Of a stretch of 32,767 bases of DNA, positions 8,443-17,019 are shown in pieces. The translations under genes and the position numbers were made by a program. The stretch comes from an uncultured Alistipes sp. (GTDB lineage: Bacteria; Bacteroidota; Bacteroidia; Bacteroidales; UBA932): positions 1-32,767 of the forward strand of contig UQUJ01000034.1 in the NCBI GenBank assembly GCA_900544195.1, written 5' to 3'. The notes beneath the pieces are model-generated. The model did not search any database. It was not told the origin of the DNA and was given only the letters and a program-made list of their open reading frames with translations. How positions within the stretch are numbered: position 1 is the first letter of the stretch; the number at the start of each line of letters is the position of its first letter.

Positions 8443-11400
8443 TTATTTTCTGACAGGGGCGCACTGGACCCCGAGGAGTTTCAGGGCGGAGACGAGTTCG
8501 GTGGTGACGGCAACCTTGTACTTGGTGGAGTGGAACTCGATCTTGTACTTGGTCTGTGGATCGTAGAGGTACATCTTGAGAGGGACGGTGCCCCGGTTGG
8601 ACTGGATCAGGGACACGAGATCCTTGCGGAACTTCTCGGTCAGCATCGGGGTGGTGATGCTGATGGAGAAAGCGTTCAGCAATGTCTCGTTGACGTTGCC
8701 AAGAAGCATTATCTTCTTTACCCTGAAAGCATAAGGCGAAGTCTTGCCTTGCGCGCGCTCTTCAGGTTTGATGAAATATTTCTCCTCGATGTCACCCTCG
8801 ATGTAAAGGTTCTCGTGCGGCTTCATATAGCTCATAAAAGCCTCGTGGTCACGTCCGAACAGCGCCAGCTCGTAGGCTCCGCTGTAATCCTCCAGCTTCG
8901 TCTTTGAATATGGCTTGCCGGTCTTCGTGGTCAGGGTGCTGTACTCGGTCACCAGGCCGGCTATCGCTACCTTCATCTTCTTCTTGGAAGCCTCACACTC
9001 CGCGACTTTCTTATTCAAATCCGCCAGTTCGCAGTTGGTAAAACTCTCTATCTCAAACGCATACTTATCCAAAGGATGTGAGGAGATATACATCCCGACA
9101 TATTCCTTTTCCTTCTGGAGCCACTCGAACTCGTCGTCCGTCCCGACCATTTCAGGAATATCCGGACGCACAGGCTTCATTTCTTCAACCTCGCCGAAAA
9201 GCGACGCCGCCGAATTGACCGCATCCTGGCTGTAAAGGTTGGCGTATTTTGCAAGCTCGTCAATGAACAGGTTCCCGCTGCGGCACGGCAGGAAAAACTG
9301 TTTGCGCTGGATGCCGAACGAATCGAAGCCTCCTGAATATACAAGGCACTCTATCGCCTTTCTGCCCAGCGAGTTACCAAGCCTTTCGACGAAATCGAAC
9401 ACATCGGCGTAGGTACCGTTGGCTGCCCTGTCGGCGATGATCGCGTCCGCCACATTGGAACCAAAACTCTTGATTCCCTTGAGGCCGAAACGGATGTTAC
9501 CCTCCTTGTTCACGGTGAAGTGTGAATATGACTCATTGACATCCGGGTTCAACACCTTGATCTTGTGAGCCTTGCAGTCGGACAGAATCTTCTTTATCTC
9601 CGGCATGTTGGAGAGGTTGCAGGAGAGGTTGGCGGCGAAAAACTCGGCGGGATAGTGGCATTTCAGCCAGCCGGTCTGGTAGGAGACCCATGCATAGCAG
9701 GTGGCGTGGGACTTGTTGAAGGCATACTGCGCGAATTTCTCCCAGTCCTTCCAGATCTTGTCCAGCATCTTCTCCGGATGACCGTTGGCCTTGCCGCCCT
9801 CCATGAACTTGTCCTTGAGCTCGTTCAGAATCGTTATCTGCTTCTTGCCCATCGCCTTGCGGAGCTTGTCCGCCTGACCCTTCGTGAAGCCGGCCAGTTT
9901 CTGGGAAAGAAGCATCACCTGCTCCTGATAGACGGTCACACCGTAGGTGTCCTTGAGGAACTCCTCCATCTCCGGGAGGTCATATTCAATAGGCTTGAGT
10001 CCGAGTTTTCTGTCCACGAAGTCCGGGATGTAGTCCATCGGACCCGGGCGGTAAAGGGCGTTCATCGCGATAAGGTCCTCGAAACGCTCCGGACGCAGCC
10101 TCTGAAGCCAGGTCTTCATGCCCTCGGACTCGAACTGGAAGACGCTGTCCGTGTCACCGTGGCCGTAGAGTTCGTAAGTCGGCTTGTCGTCAATCGGGAT
10201 CGCCTCGATGTCGATGTCCGTACCAAAGCGCAACTTAATGTTGTCCAGACATTTGTGGATTATGGACAGGGTGTTGAGTCCCAGGAAGTCCATCTTCAGC
10301 ATGCCGACTTCCTCGATGTAGTGGCCGTCGTACTGCGAGGTCCAGACATACTGCCCGGATTCCTTATCCATCGAAAGACAGATAGGAATATAGTCGGTCA
10401 GGTTGCCTCGTCCGATGATCGTGGCGCAGGCGTGCATTCCGACCTGACGGATGCATCCCTCCAGCTGACGGGCATATTTCAGAACCTCCCTCACCTGCTC
10501 TGTTCCGTTTTCCAACTCTTCCTTGAACTCAGGCACAAGACGATAGCAGTTCTTCAGGGTTATCTTGACATCCGTGTCCTCCATGCCCCTCTGATAGGTC
10601 TTCTTGACCGTTTTCTTCTGACCCGGATTGTCAGGATCATCAACCTCGACATCCTTTTCCACCACCTTGAATCCTGGCTTCAGATCATCCAGATCCGGAT
10701 TGAAGAGATATTCCTTCTCCACCTTTTCACTGAGGCGGTCAGGCACCATTCCGGACAGGCGGTTGGACTCATCGATCGACAGGTCATGGATTCGCGCCAC
10801 GTCCTTGATGGCTCCCTTGGCGAGCATCGTGCCGAAGGTGATCACCCGGGAGACGTGATCCTTGCCGTAGGAGTCCTCGACATATTTATGCGCCAGGGAC
10901 AGATCCTCGAAATCGACATCTATATCCGGCATCGAGATTCGGTCCGGATTCAAGAAACGCTCGAACAGGAGCTGGTACTTGATCGGATCCAGGTTGGTGA
11001 TTCCCAAGCAATAGGCCACCACGGATCCGGCCGCGGAACCACGGCCTGGCCCCACCATGCTGCCCTTCGCCCTCGAAGCCGCGATGTAGTCCTGCACAAT
11101 CAGGAAGTAGTCCGGGAAGCCCATACGGCAGATGGTCTTGAGCTCGAAGTCTATCCTCTCGGACTGCTCGGCGGTCAAAGTCTCCCCATAACGTCTTTTG
11201 GCTCCCTCGTAGGTGATGTGGCAGAGATAGGCCACCGACTTGCAGAACTCGTCGCCACGGTAATTGCCCTTCTTGTCGCACTTTCCGACCTCGATGACAT
11301 CCTTGTACATGTTCAGATAGTTGTCCAGGTCGTCAAGGAAAGCCTGGTCGATCTGGTACTTGGGAAGCACATGGTCGCGGTCGATCTGATATTCCTCAAC

Positions 11401-12261
11401 TTTGGAAGCTATCTCCAGAGTGTTTTCCAGCACTTCCGGATGGTCTGGGAACAATGCCGCCATCTCCTCCTCGCTCTTCAGGTACTCCTGCTGGGTGTAG
11501 TGAAGGCGCGGCTCCTCGTTGATCTTCTTGCCGGTGTTCAGACAGATAAGATGGTCGTGCGCCGGGCCGTCCTCCTTGTTCACAAAGTGGACATCATTCG
11601 TGGCCACAACCTTGACTCCCGTCTCGGAGGCGAGCCTGAATATTCCTTCATTGCTGATCTTCTGCTCCTCGTAGACATCCCGCGAGAGTCCAGGAACCTC
11701 GGTCTTGTGGAGCATCACCTCAAGGTAGTAGTCGTCTCCGAAGACCCTCTTGTGCCACTCTATCGCCTTTCTTGCCTCGTCCATCTTTCCGGCGACGATG
11801 TTCTTGGGGATCTCGCCGGCAAGGCAGGCGGAGCAGCAGATCAGATTCTCGTGGTACTTCTCGATGATCTCGTGCGAGACCCTCGGCTTGCCGTAGTAGA
11901 GACCTTCGATGTGACCCTGCGACACGATCTTCATCAGGTTCTTGTAGCCGTCGAAGTTCTTGGCCAGCAGGATGAGGTGGTAATATGACCTATGCTCGCT
12001 GTCCTTGATCTTAGGGTCGTAGTGGCGTGTCACGTAGACCTCGCAGCCGATGATCGGCTTGACCTTGAAATGCCCGGTAGCCTTGTCCACATGCTTGCCT
12101 GCGAACTTGAAGAACTCCTTGACACCGTACATGTTGCCGTGATCCGTGATGGCCAGGGCCGGCATCCCCATCTCCTCGGCCCTGTCGAACAAGGTCGAGA
12201 TGGAGGAGAATCCGTCAAGAATCGAATATTGCGTGTGGACGTGAAGGTGTACAAAAGCCAT
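8443..12261 (-). CDS. dnaE: DNA polymerase III subunit alpha
   Basis: Replicative DNA polymerase catalytic subunit, 1272 aa, full length for Bacteroidales DnaE. It opens with the PHP domain (FVHLHVHTQYSILDG, with the metal-binding His pattern at residues 5-9). The C-family polymerase domain follows, with GPGRGSAAGS (404-413) and the catalytic aspartates in PDIDVDFED (Asp446 and Asp448). The third catalytic Asp lies in KMDFLGLNTLSI. The helix-hairpin-helix region and the OB fold (KKMKVAIAGLVTEY) are near the C-terminus. The start gives MAFVHLHVHT, which is standard. A consensus promoter lies about 90 bases upstream. It is transcribed alone, divergent from the AAA ATPase. Confidence 0.98.
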   Translation of the reverse strand: MAFVHLHVHTQYSILDGFSSISTLFDRAEEMGMPALAITDHGNMYGVKEFFKFAGKHVDKATGHFKVKPIIGCEVYVTRHYDPKIKDSEHRSYYHLILLAKNFDGYKNLMKIVSQGHIEGLYYGKPRVSHEIIEKYHENLICCSACLAGEIPKNIVAGKMDEARKAIEWHKRVFGDDYYLEVMLHKTEVPGLSRDVYEEQKISNEGIFRLASETGVKVVATNDVHFVNKEDGPAHDHLICLNTGKKINEEPRLHYTQQEYLKSEEEMAALFPDHPEVLENTLEIASKVEEYQIDRDHVLPKYQIDQAFLDDLDNYLNMYKDVIEVGKCDKKGNYRGDEFCKSVAYLCHITYEGAKRRYGETLTAEQSERIDFELKTICRMGFPDYFLIVQDYIAASRAKGSMVGPGRGSAAGSVVAYCLGITNLDPIKYQLLFERFLNPDRISMPDIDVDFEDLSLAHKYVEDSYGKDHVSRVITFGTMLAKGAIKDVARIHDLSIDESNRLSGMVPDRLSEKVEKEYLFNPDLDDLKPGFKVVEKDVEVDDPDNPGQKKTVKKTYQRGMEDTDVKITLKNCYRLVPEFKEELENGTEQVREVLKYARQLEGCIRQVGMHACATIIGRGNLTDYIPICLSMDKESGQYVWTSQYDGHYIEEVGMLKMDFLGLNTLSIIHKCLDNIKLRFGTDIDIEAIPIDDKPTYELYGHGDTDSVFQFESEGMKTWLQRLRPERFEDLIAMNALYRPGPMDYIPDFVDRKLGLKPIEYDLPEMEEFLKDTYGVTVYQEQVMLLSQKLAGFTKGQADKLRKAMGKKQITILNELKDKFMEGGKANGHPEKMLDKIWKDWEKFAQYAFNKSHATCYAWVSYQTGWLKCHYPAEFFAANLSCNLSNMPEIKKILSDCKAHKIKVLNPDVNESYSHFTVNKEGNIRFGLKGIKSFGSNVADAIIADRAANGTYADVFDFVERLGNSLGRKAIECLVYSGGFDSFGIQRKQFFLPCRSGNLFIDELAKYANLYSQDAVNSAASLFGEVEEMKPVRPDIPEMVGTDDEFEWLQKEKEYVGMYISSHPLDKYAFEIESFTNCELADLNKKVAECEASKKKMKVAIAGLVTEYSTLTTKTGKPYSKTKLEDYSGAYELALFGRDHEAFMSYMKPHENLYIEGDIEEKYFIKPEERAQGKTSPYAFRVKKIMLLGNVNETLLNAFSISITTPMLTEKFRKDLVSLIQSNRGTVPLKMYLYDPQTKYKIEFHSTKYKVAVTTELVSALKLLGVQCAPVRK

Positions 12262-12347
12262 GGTGACAAGTCATTTTTTCAAGCGCCAAGCCAAACCCGC
12301 CCATCGCCGGACAAACGTCTCCCGACAAAAGGCGAATCGCAGCGATA

Positions 12348-12378
12348 CAAAGATACCGAAAAACCCTATCCCCGCAAA
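12348..12378 (-). promoter_or_regulatory. dnaE promoter, Bacteroidetes consensus
   Basis: Read on the minus strand: TTTG (plus 12375-12378), exactly 19 bases, then TATCTTTG (plus 12348-12355). This is a full match to TTTG-N19-TAnnTTTG, the primary sigma consensus of Bacteroides. The distance to the dnaE ATG leaves a leader of about 80 bases. Confidence 0.8.
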
Positions 12379-12407
12379 GCCGCTCTCCCCGAAAAGTTAT
12401 CAACACC

Positions 12408-12520
12408 TCGGAAAAAGTCCCGATTTTAACCATCCAAAACTCGGAATAATTCCCGGAAATAAGAGTAAATAGTCGGAAAAAGTCCCGATTTTAACCATCC
12501 AAAACTCGGAATAATTCCCG
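12408..12520. repeat. Two perfect 48-bp direct repeats, likely operator
   Basis: 12408-12455 and 12473-12520 are identical over 48 bases, a period of 65. Each unit carries imperfect inverted parts, CGGAAAAAGTCCCG and CGGAATAATTCCCG, around TTTTAACCATCCAAAA. The second copy ends 6 bases before the -33 element of the ATPase promoter, where an operator or activator site would sit. Confidence 0.85.
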
Positions 12521-12526
12521 ATACTA

Positions 12527-12557
12527 TTTGTTATTCAATTGATTTATTGTAAATTCG
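12527..12557 (+). promoter_or_regulatory. Promoter of the AAA/DUF4143 ATPase gene
   Basis: TTTG at 12527-12530, exactly 19 bases, then TAAATTCG at 12550-12557. This differs from TTTG-N19-TAnnTTTG by one base. The predicted start site is about 15 bases before the ATG, so the leader is very short. Confidence 0.7.
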
Positions 12558-12579
12558 CAAAAAATATAAAAAAGAAGCC

Positions 12580-13956
12580 ATGCTATATAGAAAATTCGCA
12601 GCCCATCTGGAAGACTTTCTCCGGAACGAACCTCGTAAGATAATGCTCGTCAATGGCGCCAGGCAGACTGGCAAATCGTACCTGATAAGGCACGTCGGCA
12701 ACAAACTTTTCAAGAATTATGTGGAGATAAACCTGAAAGCGGACAAGGAAGGCTCCGGAATATTCGCGTCTGTCCGCAGTGTAGAGGAGTTTTTCCTGCA
12801 ATTGGGTGCGATCGCCGGGAACAGATTAGGCAATCGGGACGACACGATTGTCTTTCTTGACGAGATTCAAAGCTATCCGCATCTGATGACGATGCTCAAA
12901 TTCCTGAACGAGGACGGCAGGTACAGGTACATCGCCAGCGGCTCGGAATTAGGTGTGGCATTGGCGCAGACTCCTTCCGTCCCTATCGGCAGCATAGCCA
13001 TCGAGCAGATGTATCCGCTTGATTTCGAGGAGTTTCTTCTAGCGATGGGATGCAGTCAGGACACTATTGACGGGATGCGGGAATATTTCCACGACAGAAA
13101 GCCGTTGAACGATTCCCTGCACAACTATATGCTCCGGCAGTTCAAGATCTATCTTTTGGTGGGAGGAATGCCCGACGCCATAAACAAGTTCATCAAGAGC
13201 CGTAACATCGCCCAAGTCCGTAAGATCCAACGGGACATACACTCCTTGTACAAGTTGGATGCGTCGCAATACGACGAGGAGAGGAAACTTGTCATCCGCA
13301 AGATTTATGACATGATTCCGTCCAACATGGAAAACAAGAAGAAGCGTGTCATCGTGAAGAACATCGAGCAGACCGCCGGTCACAAGCAGTTCAGCGACTA
13401 CTCCGATGAGTTTGACTATCTGGTCAACTCCGGTGTAGCCCTCTCTGTCCAAGCCATCAGCAATCCGAAGTTCCCGCTGAAGGAGTCCGAGAGCAAGAAT
13501 CTTATCAAACTATACCTCAGCGATGTAGGCATTCTTACTGACCTTCTTTACAGGACAAACATCAATGCGGTGCTTGGAGACGAACGCAGCGTCAATCTCG
13601 GCTCAGTCTATGAATCCGTAGTGGCACAGGAGCTCCACGCCCACGGATTCACCCTGCACTACTACGACAACAAGCAGCGTGGAGAGGTTGATTTTCTGAT
13701 TGATGACTACGACAATCTCACAGTCCTGCCCATCGAGGTCAAATCAGGCAAGGATTACAAGGTTCACAGCGCCCTGGACGCCTTCCTTGACACCCCCGAC
13801 TACCACATCAAGAACGCCATAGTCCTAAGCAACGAACAAAACGTCCACAAGGAGCATGGCATCACCTACCTCCCCATCTATTACGTGATGTTCCTAAAGC
13901 AAGACAACACCCCGGAAGAAGATCTCGTCATCCTGAATCCGACTTTGCAAGCCTAG
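12580..13956 (+). CDS. AAA ATPase with DUF4143 and nuclease-like C-terminus
   Basis: A 458-aa member of the AAA_14/DUF4143 family, which is abundant in Bacteroidales and has no settled function. The N-terminal ATPase has Walker A NGARQTGKS (25-33) and Walker B VFLDEIQ (91-97), followed by the sensor-like YIASGSEL. The middle and C-terminal part is the DUF4143 region. It ends in a PD-(D/E)XK-like core: GEVDFLID (Asp371) and PIEVKSG (Glu386, Lys388), so a nuclease-type fold is likely. No signal peptide is seen. The gene stands alone, with 48-bp repeats just upstream of its promoter. Proposed roles for the family include DNA or phage-related functions, but nothing here proves one. Confidence 0.9.
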   Translation: MLYRKFAAHLEDFLRNEPRKIMLVNGARQTGKSYLIRHVGNKLFKNYVEINLKADKEGSGIFASVRSVEEFFLQLGAIAGNRLGNRDDTIVFLDEIQSYPHLMTMLKFLNEDGRYRYIASGSELGVALAQTPSVPIGSIAIEQMYPLDFEEFLLAMGCSQDTIDGMREYFHDRKPLNDSLHNYMLRQFKIYLLVGGMPDAINKFIKSRNIAQVRKIQRDIHSLYKLDASQYDEERKLVIRKIYDMIPSNMENKKKRVIVKNIEQTAGHKQFSDYSDEFDYLVNSGVALSVQAISNPKFPLKESESKNLIKLYLSDVGILTDLLYRTNINAVLGDERSVNLGSVYESVVAQELHAHGFTLHYYDNKQRGEVDFLIDDYDNLTVLPIEVKSGKDYKVHSALDAFLDTPDYHIKNAIVLSNEQNVHKEHGITYLPIYYVMFLKQDNTPEEDLVILNPTLQA

Positions 13957-13962
13957 TGGCGA

Positions 13963-14137
13963 CCGTGGCACTTAGTAATCCTTAAAAAATAACTTGGTAA
14001 TCTTTGATTGTCTTTTCGGTCTATATGTCTTTTCTCATCAGTCATGTGCCACCGGCACACTCCTTCTTCTAAAAGACATCTATCCTCGAAAATACCGCCA
14101 AATCTTTACCAACTTATTTTTTAACGCTTACTTAACT
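13963..14137. repeat. Inverted pair of the dispersed repeat (copies B and C)
   Basis: Copy B (13963-about 14045) and copy C (about 14065-14137, inverted) face each other around a small hairpin GTGCC-ACC-GGCAC at 14046-14058. They share TTAAAAAATAA, TTGGTAA, TTTTCG and ATGTCTTTT in inverted order. Together they form an imperfect palindrome of about 170 bp that fills most of the gap between the ATPase and deacetylase genes. The remainder, to 14236, shows nothing else. Confidence 0.7.
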
Positions 14138-14236
14138 AACTGACAGTGAAACGAAAGGGCATCCTCGTGGTTCAAGTATTCAGACCACGACAGTGTTCTG
14201 TCCGCTGATTATCAGGACATTATCCGCCACTGATTT

Positions 14237-14938
14237 CTAATACGCCCGGCCGTACATCTTCGGGGAGTTGAAGGCGGGGGTGTGGCCGAAGAGGCGGAAG
14301 AGTTCGGGGATGGTGACGATCTCGTAGCCTCGGGCCTTGAGGGTGGGGATCAGGGTCTTCATGGCCTCGACGGTGCGCTCGTTAGTGTCGTGGAAGAGGA
14401 GGATGCGGCCATCCTCGACGCGGGCGAGGGTCTTGGTCACACGATCCTCTACCGGCATGTCGGCCCTCCAATCCTGACAGCTGAGGCCGGAGATGAATAT
14501 CTTTCCGTCCACAAGGCCGGCGACGTGGGCGTTGTGCGCCGTGAAGGGAGGACGGAGGTACACAGGCTTCGCACCGGCGTAAAGCTCAATCAGGGAATCC
14601 GTCTTGGCAACTTCCTCAAGAATCTGGGCATCAGGAATCTGCGTGAGATTCGGATGTGAGTAGGTGTGGTTCTCCACATCACATCCCATCTGAACCATCC
14701 GCCGGATGATAGGGGCGGTCTCCTCGGTGATGTTCTGGCCGATCAGAAAGAACGAGGCCTTCACTCCGTTCTCCTCCAGCACGTCCAGCATCAACGGGGT
14801 GTACTTCAGGCTCGGCCCGTCGTCAAAGGACAAGGCGACATACTTCGGCTTGACATCTGCCGATAGGTCTTCTTGTGCAAGAGCCGTCAAATGGCACATG
14901 ATCGCTGCCATCATCACCAATATTACCTTCATATTCAA
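14237..14938 (-). CDS. Secreted polysaccharide deacetylase (NodB/CE4)
   Basis: A 233-aa protein with an N-terminal signal peptide (MNMKVILVMMAAIMCHLTALAQ). The CE4 deacetylase motifs are present: SFDDGP with the catalytic Asp39 and metal ligand Asp40, HTYSH with metal ligands His91 and His95, RPPF in place of the usual RPPY (129-132), and LFHD with His183. It should remove acetyl groups from a glycan, probably peptidoglycan or another polysaccharide, in the periplasm or outside the cell. The substrate cannot be told from sequence. It is read in the same direction as the C69 dipeptidase upstream, but the 164-base gap with hairpins suggests separate transcripts. Confidence 0.9.
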   Translation of the reverse strand: MNMKVILVMMAAIMCHLTALAQEDLSADVKPKYVALSFDDGPSLKYTPLMLDVLEENGVKASFFLIGQNITEETAPIIRRMVQMGCDVENHTYSHPNLTQIPDAQILEEVAKTDSLIELYAGAKPVYLRPPFTAHNAHVAGLVDGKIFISGLSCQDWRADMPVEDRVTKTLARVEDGRILLFHDTNERTVEAMKTLIPTLKARGYEIVTIPELFRLFGHTPAFNSPKMYGRAY

Positions 14939-15011
14939 ATAGTTAATAATCCATATTCCCGCAATGGAGCGTCAGAAAAGTTGAAAGATTATGATTCGGA
15001 GCGTAGCGACA

Positions 15012-15103
15012 GAAGGGGTTCGGGGAATCCCTTCCCCGTGCCCCCAGGGGCTGTCACGAAGTGACTGGGGGTAATTAGAGTATGGTGAATTTCACCATAC
15101 TCT
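15012..15103. repeat. Cluster of three hairpins downstream of the dipeptidase gene
   Basis: Three inverted repeats lie in a row. The first is GAAGGGG/CCCTTC (15012-15034). The second is CCCCCA/TGGGGG with an inner GTCAC/GTGAC (15041-15071). The third is a 13-bp perfect pair, AGAGTATGGTGAA with its complement (15077-15103), whose last base is the first of the dipeptidase stop codon. None has a good T tract on the minus strand, so they could be a weak terminator or RNA-stabilising structures. Confidence 0.6.
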
Positions 15104-16680
15104 TAAAACCCTCTTCCGAACATCAGCCAGTACTTCGCCTCAAGTTCCTTCCAGCGGGCGGCGCATTTGTCGTGGATCTCAGCGGTGTAGGCGTTCAGCA
15201 GCCTCGCCCTCTTGCGAGGGGTGGCCTTTGAATATTCAGCCTCAAGCTCAGGCAGGCCTTCGAAGGTCATCGCCTCCATCTCCAACACATTGTCCGTGAA
15301 CTCATTCTTGGTCTTCTGCCACGAAAGGGTGGCCAGCTTGTTGGCACGGCGGAACTCCCACAGAACGCTGTTCGGGTAGTATTCCTTCTGGCCGCACTTT
15401 TCAAAGGCAGCAGGGAGTTTCGTGCTTCCGCAGAAGATCGGAATGCGAGGGCTCTGCGCCGGGTTGTCCACAGCGTACCAGCAGACTCCCCCGATGCCGT
15501 CCGGCAACCAGGAGCGACTCTGGATGACCGTCGAATATGAACACCAGGCTACCGCAAGCGTCCTTCTGAAATCGATCACGCCCGGAGCGATGCTGTTCAG
15601 CGTGTTGCGCATCGGAGTGGTCAGCCAAGGATTGGCCAGAGGACTCATCTCCTTGTGCGCCGGAACACCATTCTTCTCAGGCACATCAATCGTCCAGTTC
15701 TTGCACATATCCCATTCCGTACCCTCGTAAGTATCTCTCAGCAACGCCATTACCTTCCTGACATCGACCAAGGAGTCCGGCTTTACGGAAAACGGAAAAT
15801 CATCCATTCCATACTTCAGACCGAGCGACGGTGCCAGCAGATCGAACACCCTGAACTCCCTCTCACGGTAGTTCCTGCCCTGTGCGTATGAGCAGACGAT
15901 CACCTTCCAAAAAACGAAATCGCCCTTACCATCCCAAAGGCCGTTGTCGATAGCCACCTGCTCAAGGTTATCGGAAGCCATAAAGTTCTCTGTATCAGAA
16001 CGGTCAATCTTTCCTATTCTTGGGATATTGGCGGAAATCCCGACGTGCTCGTCCGGAATCCTCTGGGCCGCCCAGGCCGCGCCGATCCTATGCTTGCCGA
16101 CTCCCACGATCTCAAATTGCCAGACCTCCTTCGGGTCGGAGACCGTAAGGCACTCGCCACCATCGCCGTAGCCATATTCCTCAGCCAGAGAACCCATCAC
16201 CTTGACGGCCTCCCTTGCCGTGGCGGCACGCTCCATCGCCAGACGGCAAAGCTCCTCGATGACCAGCGGCGCGTCGTGGTTGATCAGGGTGTCCGGCCCC
16301 GTGAACGTCGTCTCGCCGATGCCCACCTGCTTCTCGTTCAGCGAAGGGTAGCCGGTGTTGACGAATGAATATGTGTGCGCGACCTGCGGGATCTCTCCCA
16401 CGATCTTGATCCCGGCGGTGTCGGTCACGAACTTCGTCTTACGCCAGTTCTTGCGGATCGGAGTCACGGAACCGGGCTTGTGATCCTTGGCCGGAACGAT
16501 GTTCACCCAAGTGTGGGAGGTGCCGTCGCAAGTGTGCGAGGTCATCACCGACCCGTCCGTGCTGGCCAGCCTCCCGACCACAATGCTGGTGCACTCCAGC
16601 CCCGAATTCTCATCATCCTGAGCCCAAGCTCCGATTCCCGCGGCCACAAAAGCCGCCAGCGTCACAAGAATTTTCCTCAT
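15103..16680 (-). CDS. C69 family dipeptidase, secreted
   Basis: A 525-aa N-terminal nucleophile hydrolase of the C69 dipeptidase family (PepD-like). A signal peptide (MRKILVTLAAFVAAGIGAWAQ) precedes LECTSIVVG. Cys30 there is the expected autocatalytic N-terminal nucleophile, exposed after removal of the leader. Further family motifs are DGSVMTSHTCDG and the region GIGETTFTGPD. In Bacteroidales these enzymes act in the periplasm on dipeptides. The gene has no close operon partner on the upstream side, which is a repeat-filled gap. Confidence 0.92.
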   Translation of the reverse strand: MRKILVTLAAFVAAGIGAWAQDDENSGLECTSIVVGRLASTDGSVMTSHTCDGTSHTWVNIVPAKDHKPGSVTPIRKNWRKTKFVTDTAGIKIVGEIPQVAHTYSFVNTGYPSLNEKQVGIGETTFTGPDTLINHDAPLVIEELCRLAMERAATAREAVKVMGSLAEEYGYGDGGECLTVSDPKEVWQFEIVGVGKHRIGAAWAAQRIPDEHVGISANIPRIGKIDRSDTENFMASDNLEQVAIDNGLWDGKGDFVFWKVIVCSYAQGRNYREREFRVFDLLAPSLGLKYGMDDFPFSVKPDSLVDVRKVMALLRDTYEGTEWDMCKNWTIDVPEKNGVPAHKEMSPLANPWLTTPMRNTLNSIAPGVIDFRRTLAVAWCSYSTVIQSRSWLPDGIGGVCWYAVDNPAQSPRIPIFCGSTKLPAAFEKCGQKEYYPNSVLWEFRRANKLATLSWQKTKNEFTDNVLEMEAMTFEGLPELEAEYSKATPRKRARLLNAYTAEIHDKCAARWKELEAKYWLMFGRGF

Positions 16681-16783
16681 CTCTATCTTATTGTTTGTTT
16701 ATTCTCAAAGACTTGCGAACATCCGCTTACCTGACAGGACCGGCGATGCTGACACAAGCGTAAAACAAAGTTTATTATCCAGG

Positions 16784-16951
16784 CTAAGAAGCTGTTTTGA
16801 ATTGTTTGTTTGAAGGTTTGAGAGTGAAAAACTTCAGTTTCGACCGCTTCTTCCAAGGAAGATAGCGGTGCTATCTGACTGAAGAAGCGGGAAGAAAATG
16901 AAGATTTTTCACCTCAAAGAACATTTCAAACAATTCAAAACAGCTTCTAAG
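16784..16951. mobile_element. 168-bp palindromic MITE-like element
   Basis: The two arms are inverted copies: AAGCTGTTTTGAATTGTTTG from 16788 onward pairs with the complement ending at 16947. Pairing continues with gaps through GTGAAAAA and GCTTCTTC to the centre GATAGC-GGT-GCTATC at 16861-16875. CTAAG occurs at both edges (16784-16788 and 16947-16951), a possible target-site duplication. It encodes nothing. This fits a non-autonomous transposon or large hairpin repeat. Confidence 0.7.
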
Positions 16952-16989
16952 TAATCTTTACCAACTTATTTTTTTAACGCTTACTAAGA
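16950..16989 (-). repeat. Dispersed intergenic repeat, copy D
   Basis: The stretch AATCTTTACCAACTTATTTT, then (T)AACGCTTACT, matches copy C at 14100-14131 nearly base for base. It is squeezed between the MITE-like palindrome on the left and the 34-bp direct repeat on the right, and marks the last recognisable backbone sequence. Confidence 0.7.
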
Positions 16990-17019
16990 TACAACTAAAA
17001 CCGAGATTTTTCAAAAAAA
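16986..17019. repeat. Left 34-bp direct repeat bounding the island
   Basis: AAGATACAACTAAAACCGA, then GATTTTTCAAAAAAA, differs from 30365-30398 at only two positions. In the right copy these bases encode the C-terminal KIQLKPTFF of a methylase/helicase remnant; here they would read KIQLKPRFF. Only this 3' tip is present on the left. Confidence 0.85.

Larger units (their letters stand above)
12262..12579. other. 318-base divergent regulatory region between dnaE and the AAA ATPase
   Basis: No gene. It contains the dnaE promoter (minus), two perfect 48-bp direct repeats and the ATPase promoter (plus), each listed separately. Confidence 0.8.

Noticed and set aside
9565..11988. 807-codon plus-strand open frame
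   Set aside because: It lies fully antisense to dnaE, whose motifs are complete. The translation is rich in Val, Leu, His and Asp without domains, a shadow of the GC-rich codon pattern.
12408..12520. Mini-CRISPR of two 48-bp repeats
   Set aside because: Only two copies with a 17-base gap, no cas genes, and placed just upstream of a promoter; an operator is the simpler reading.
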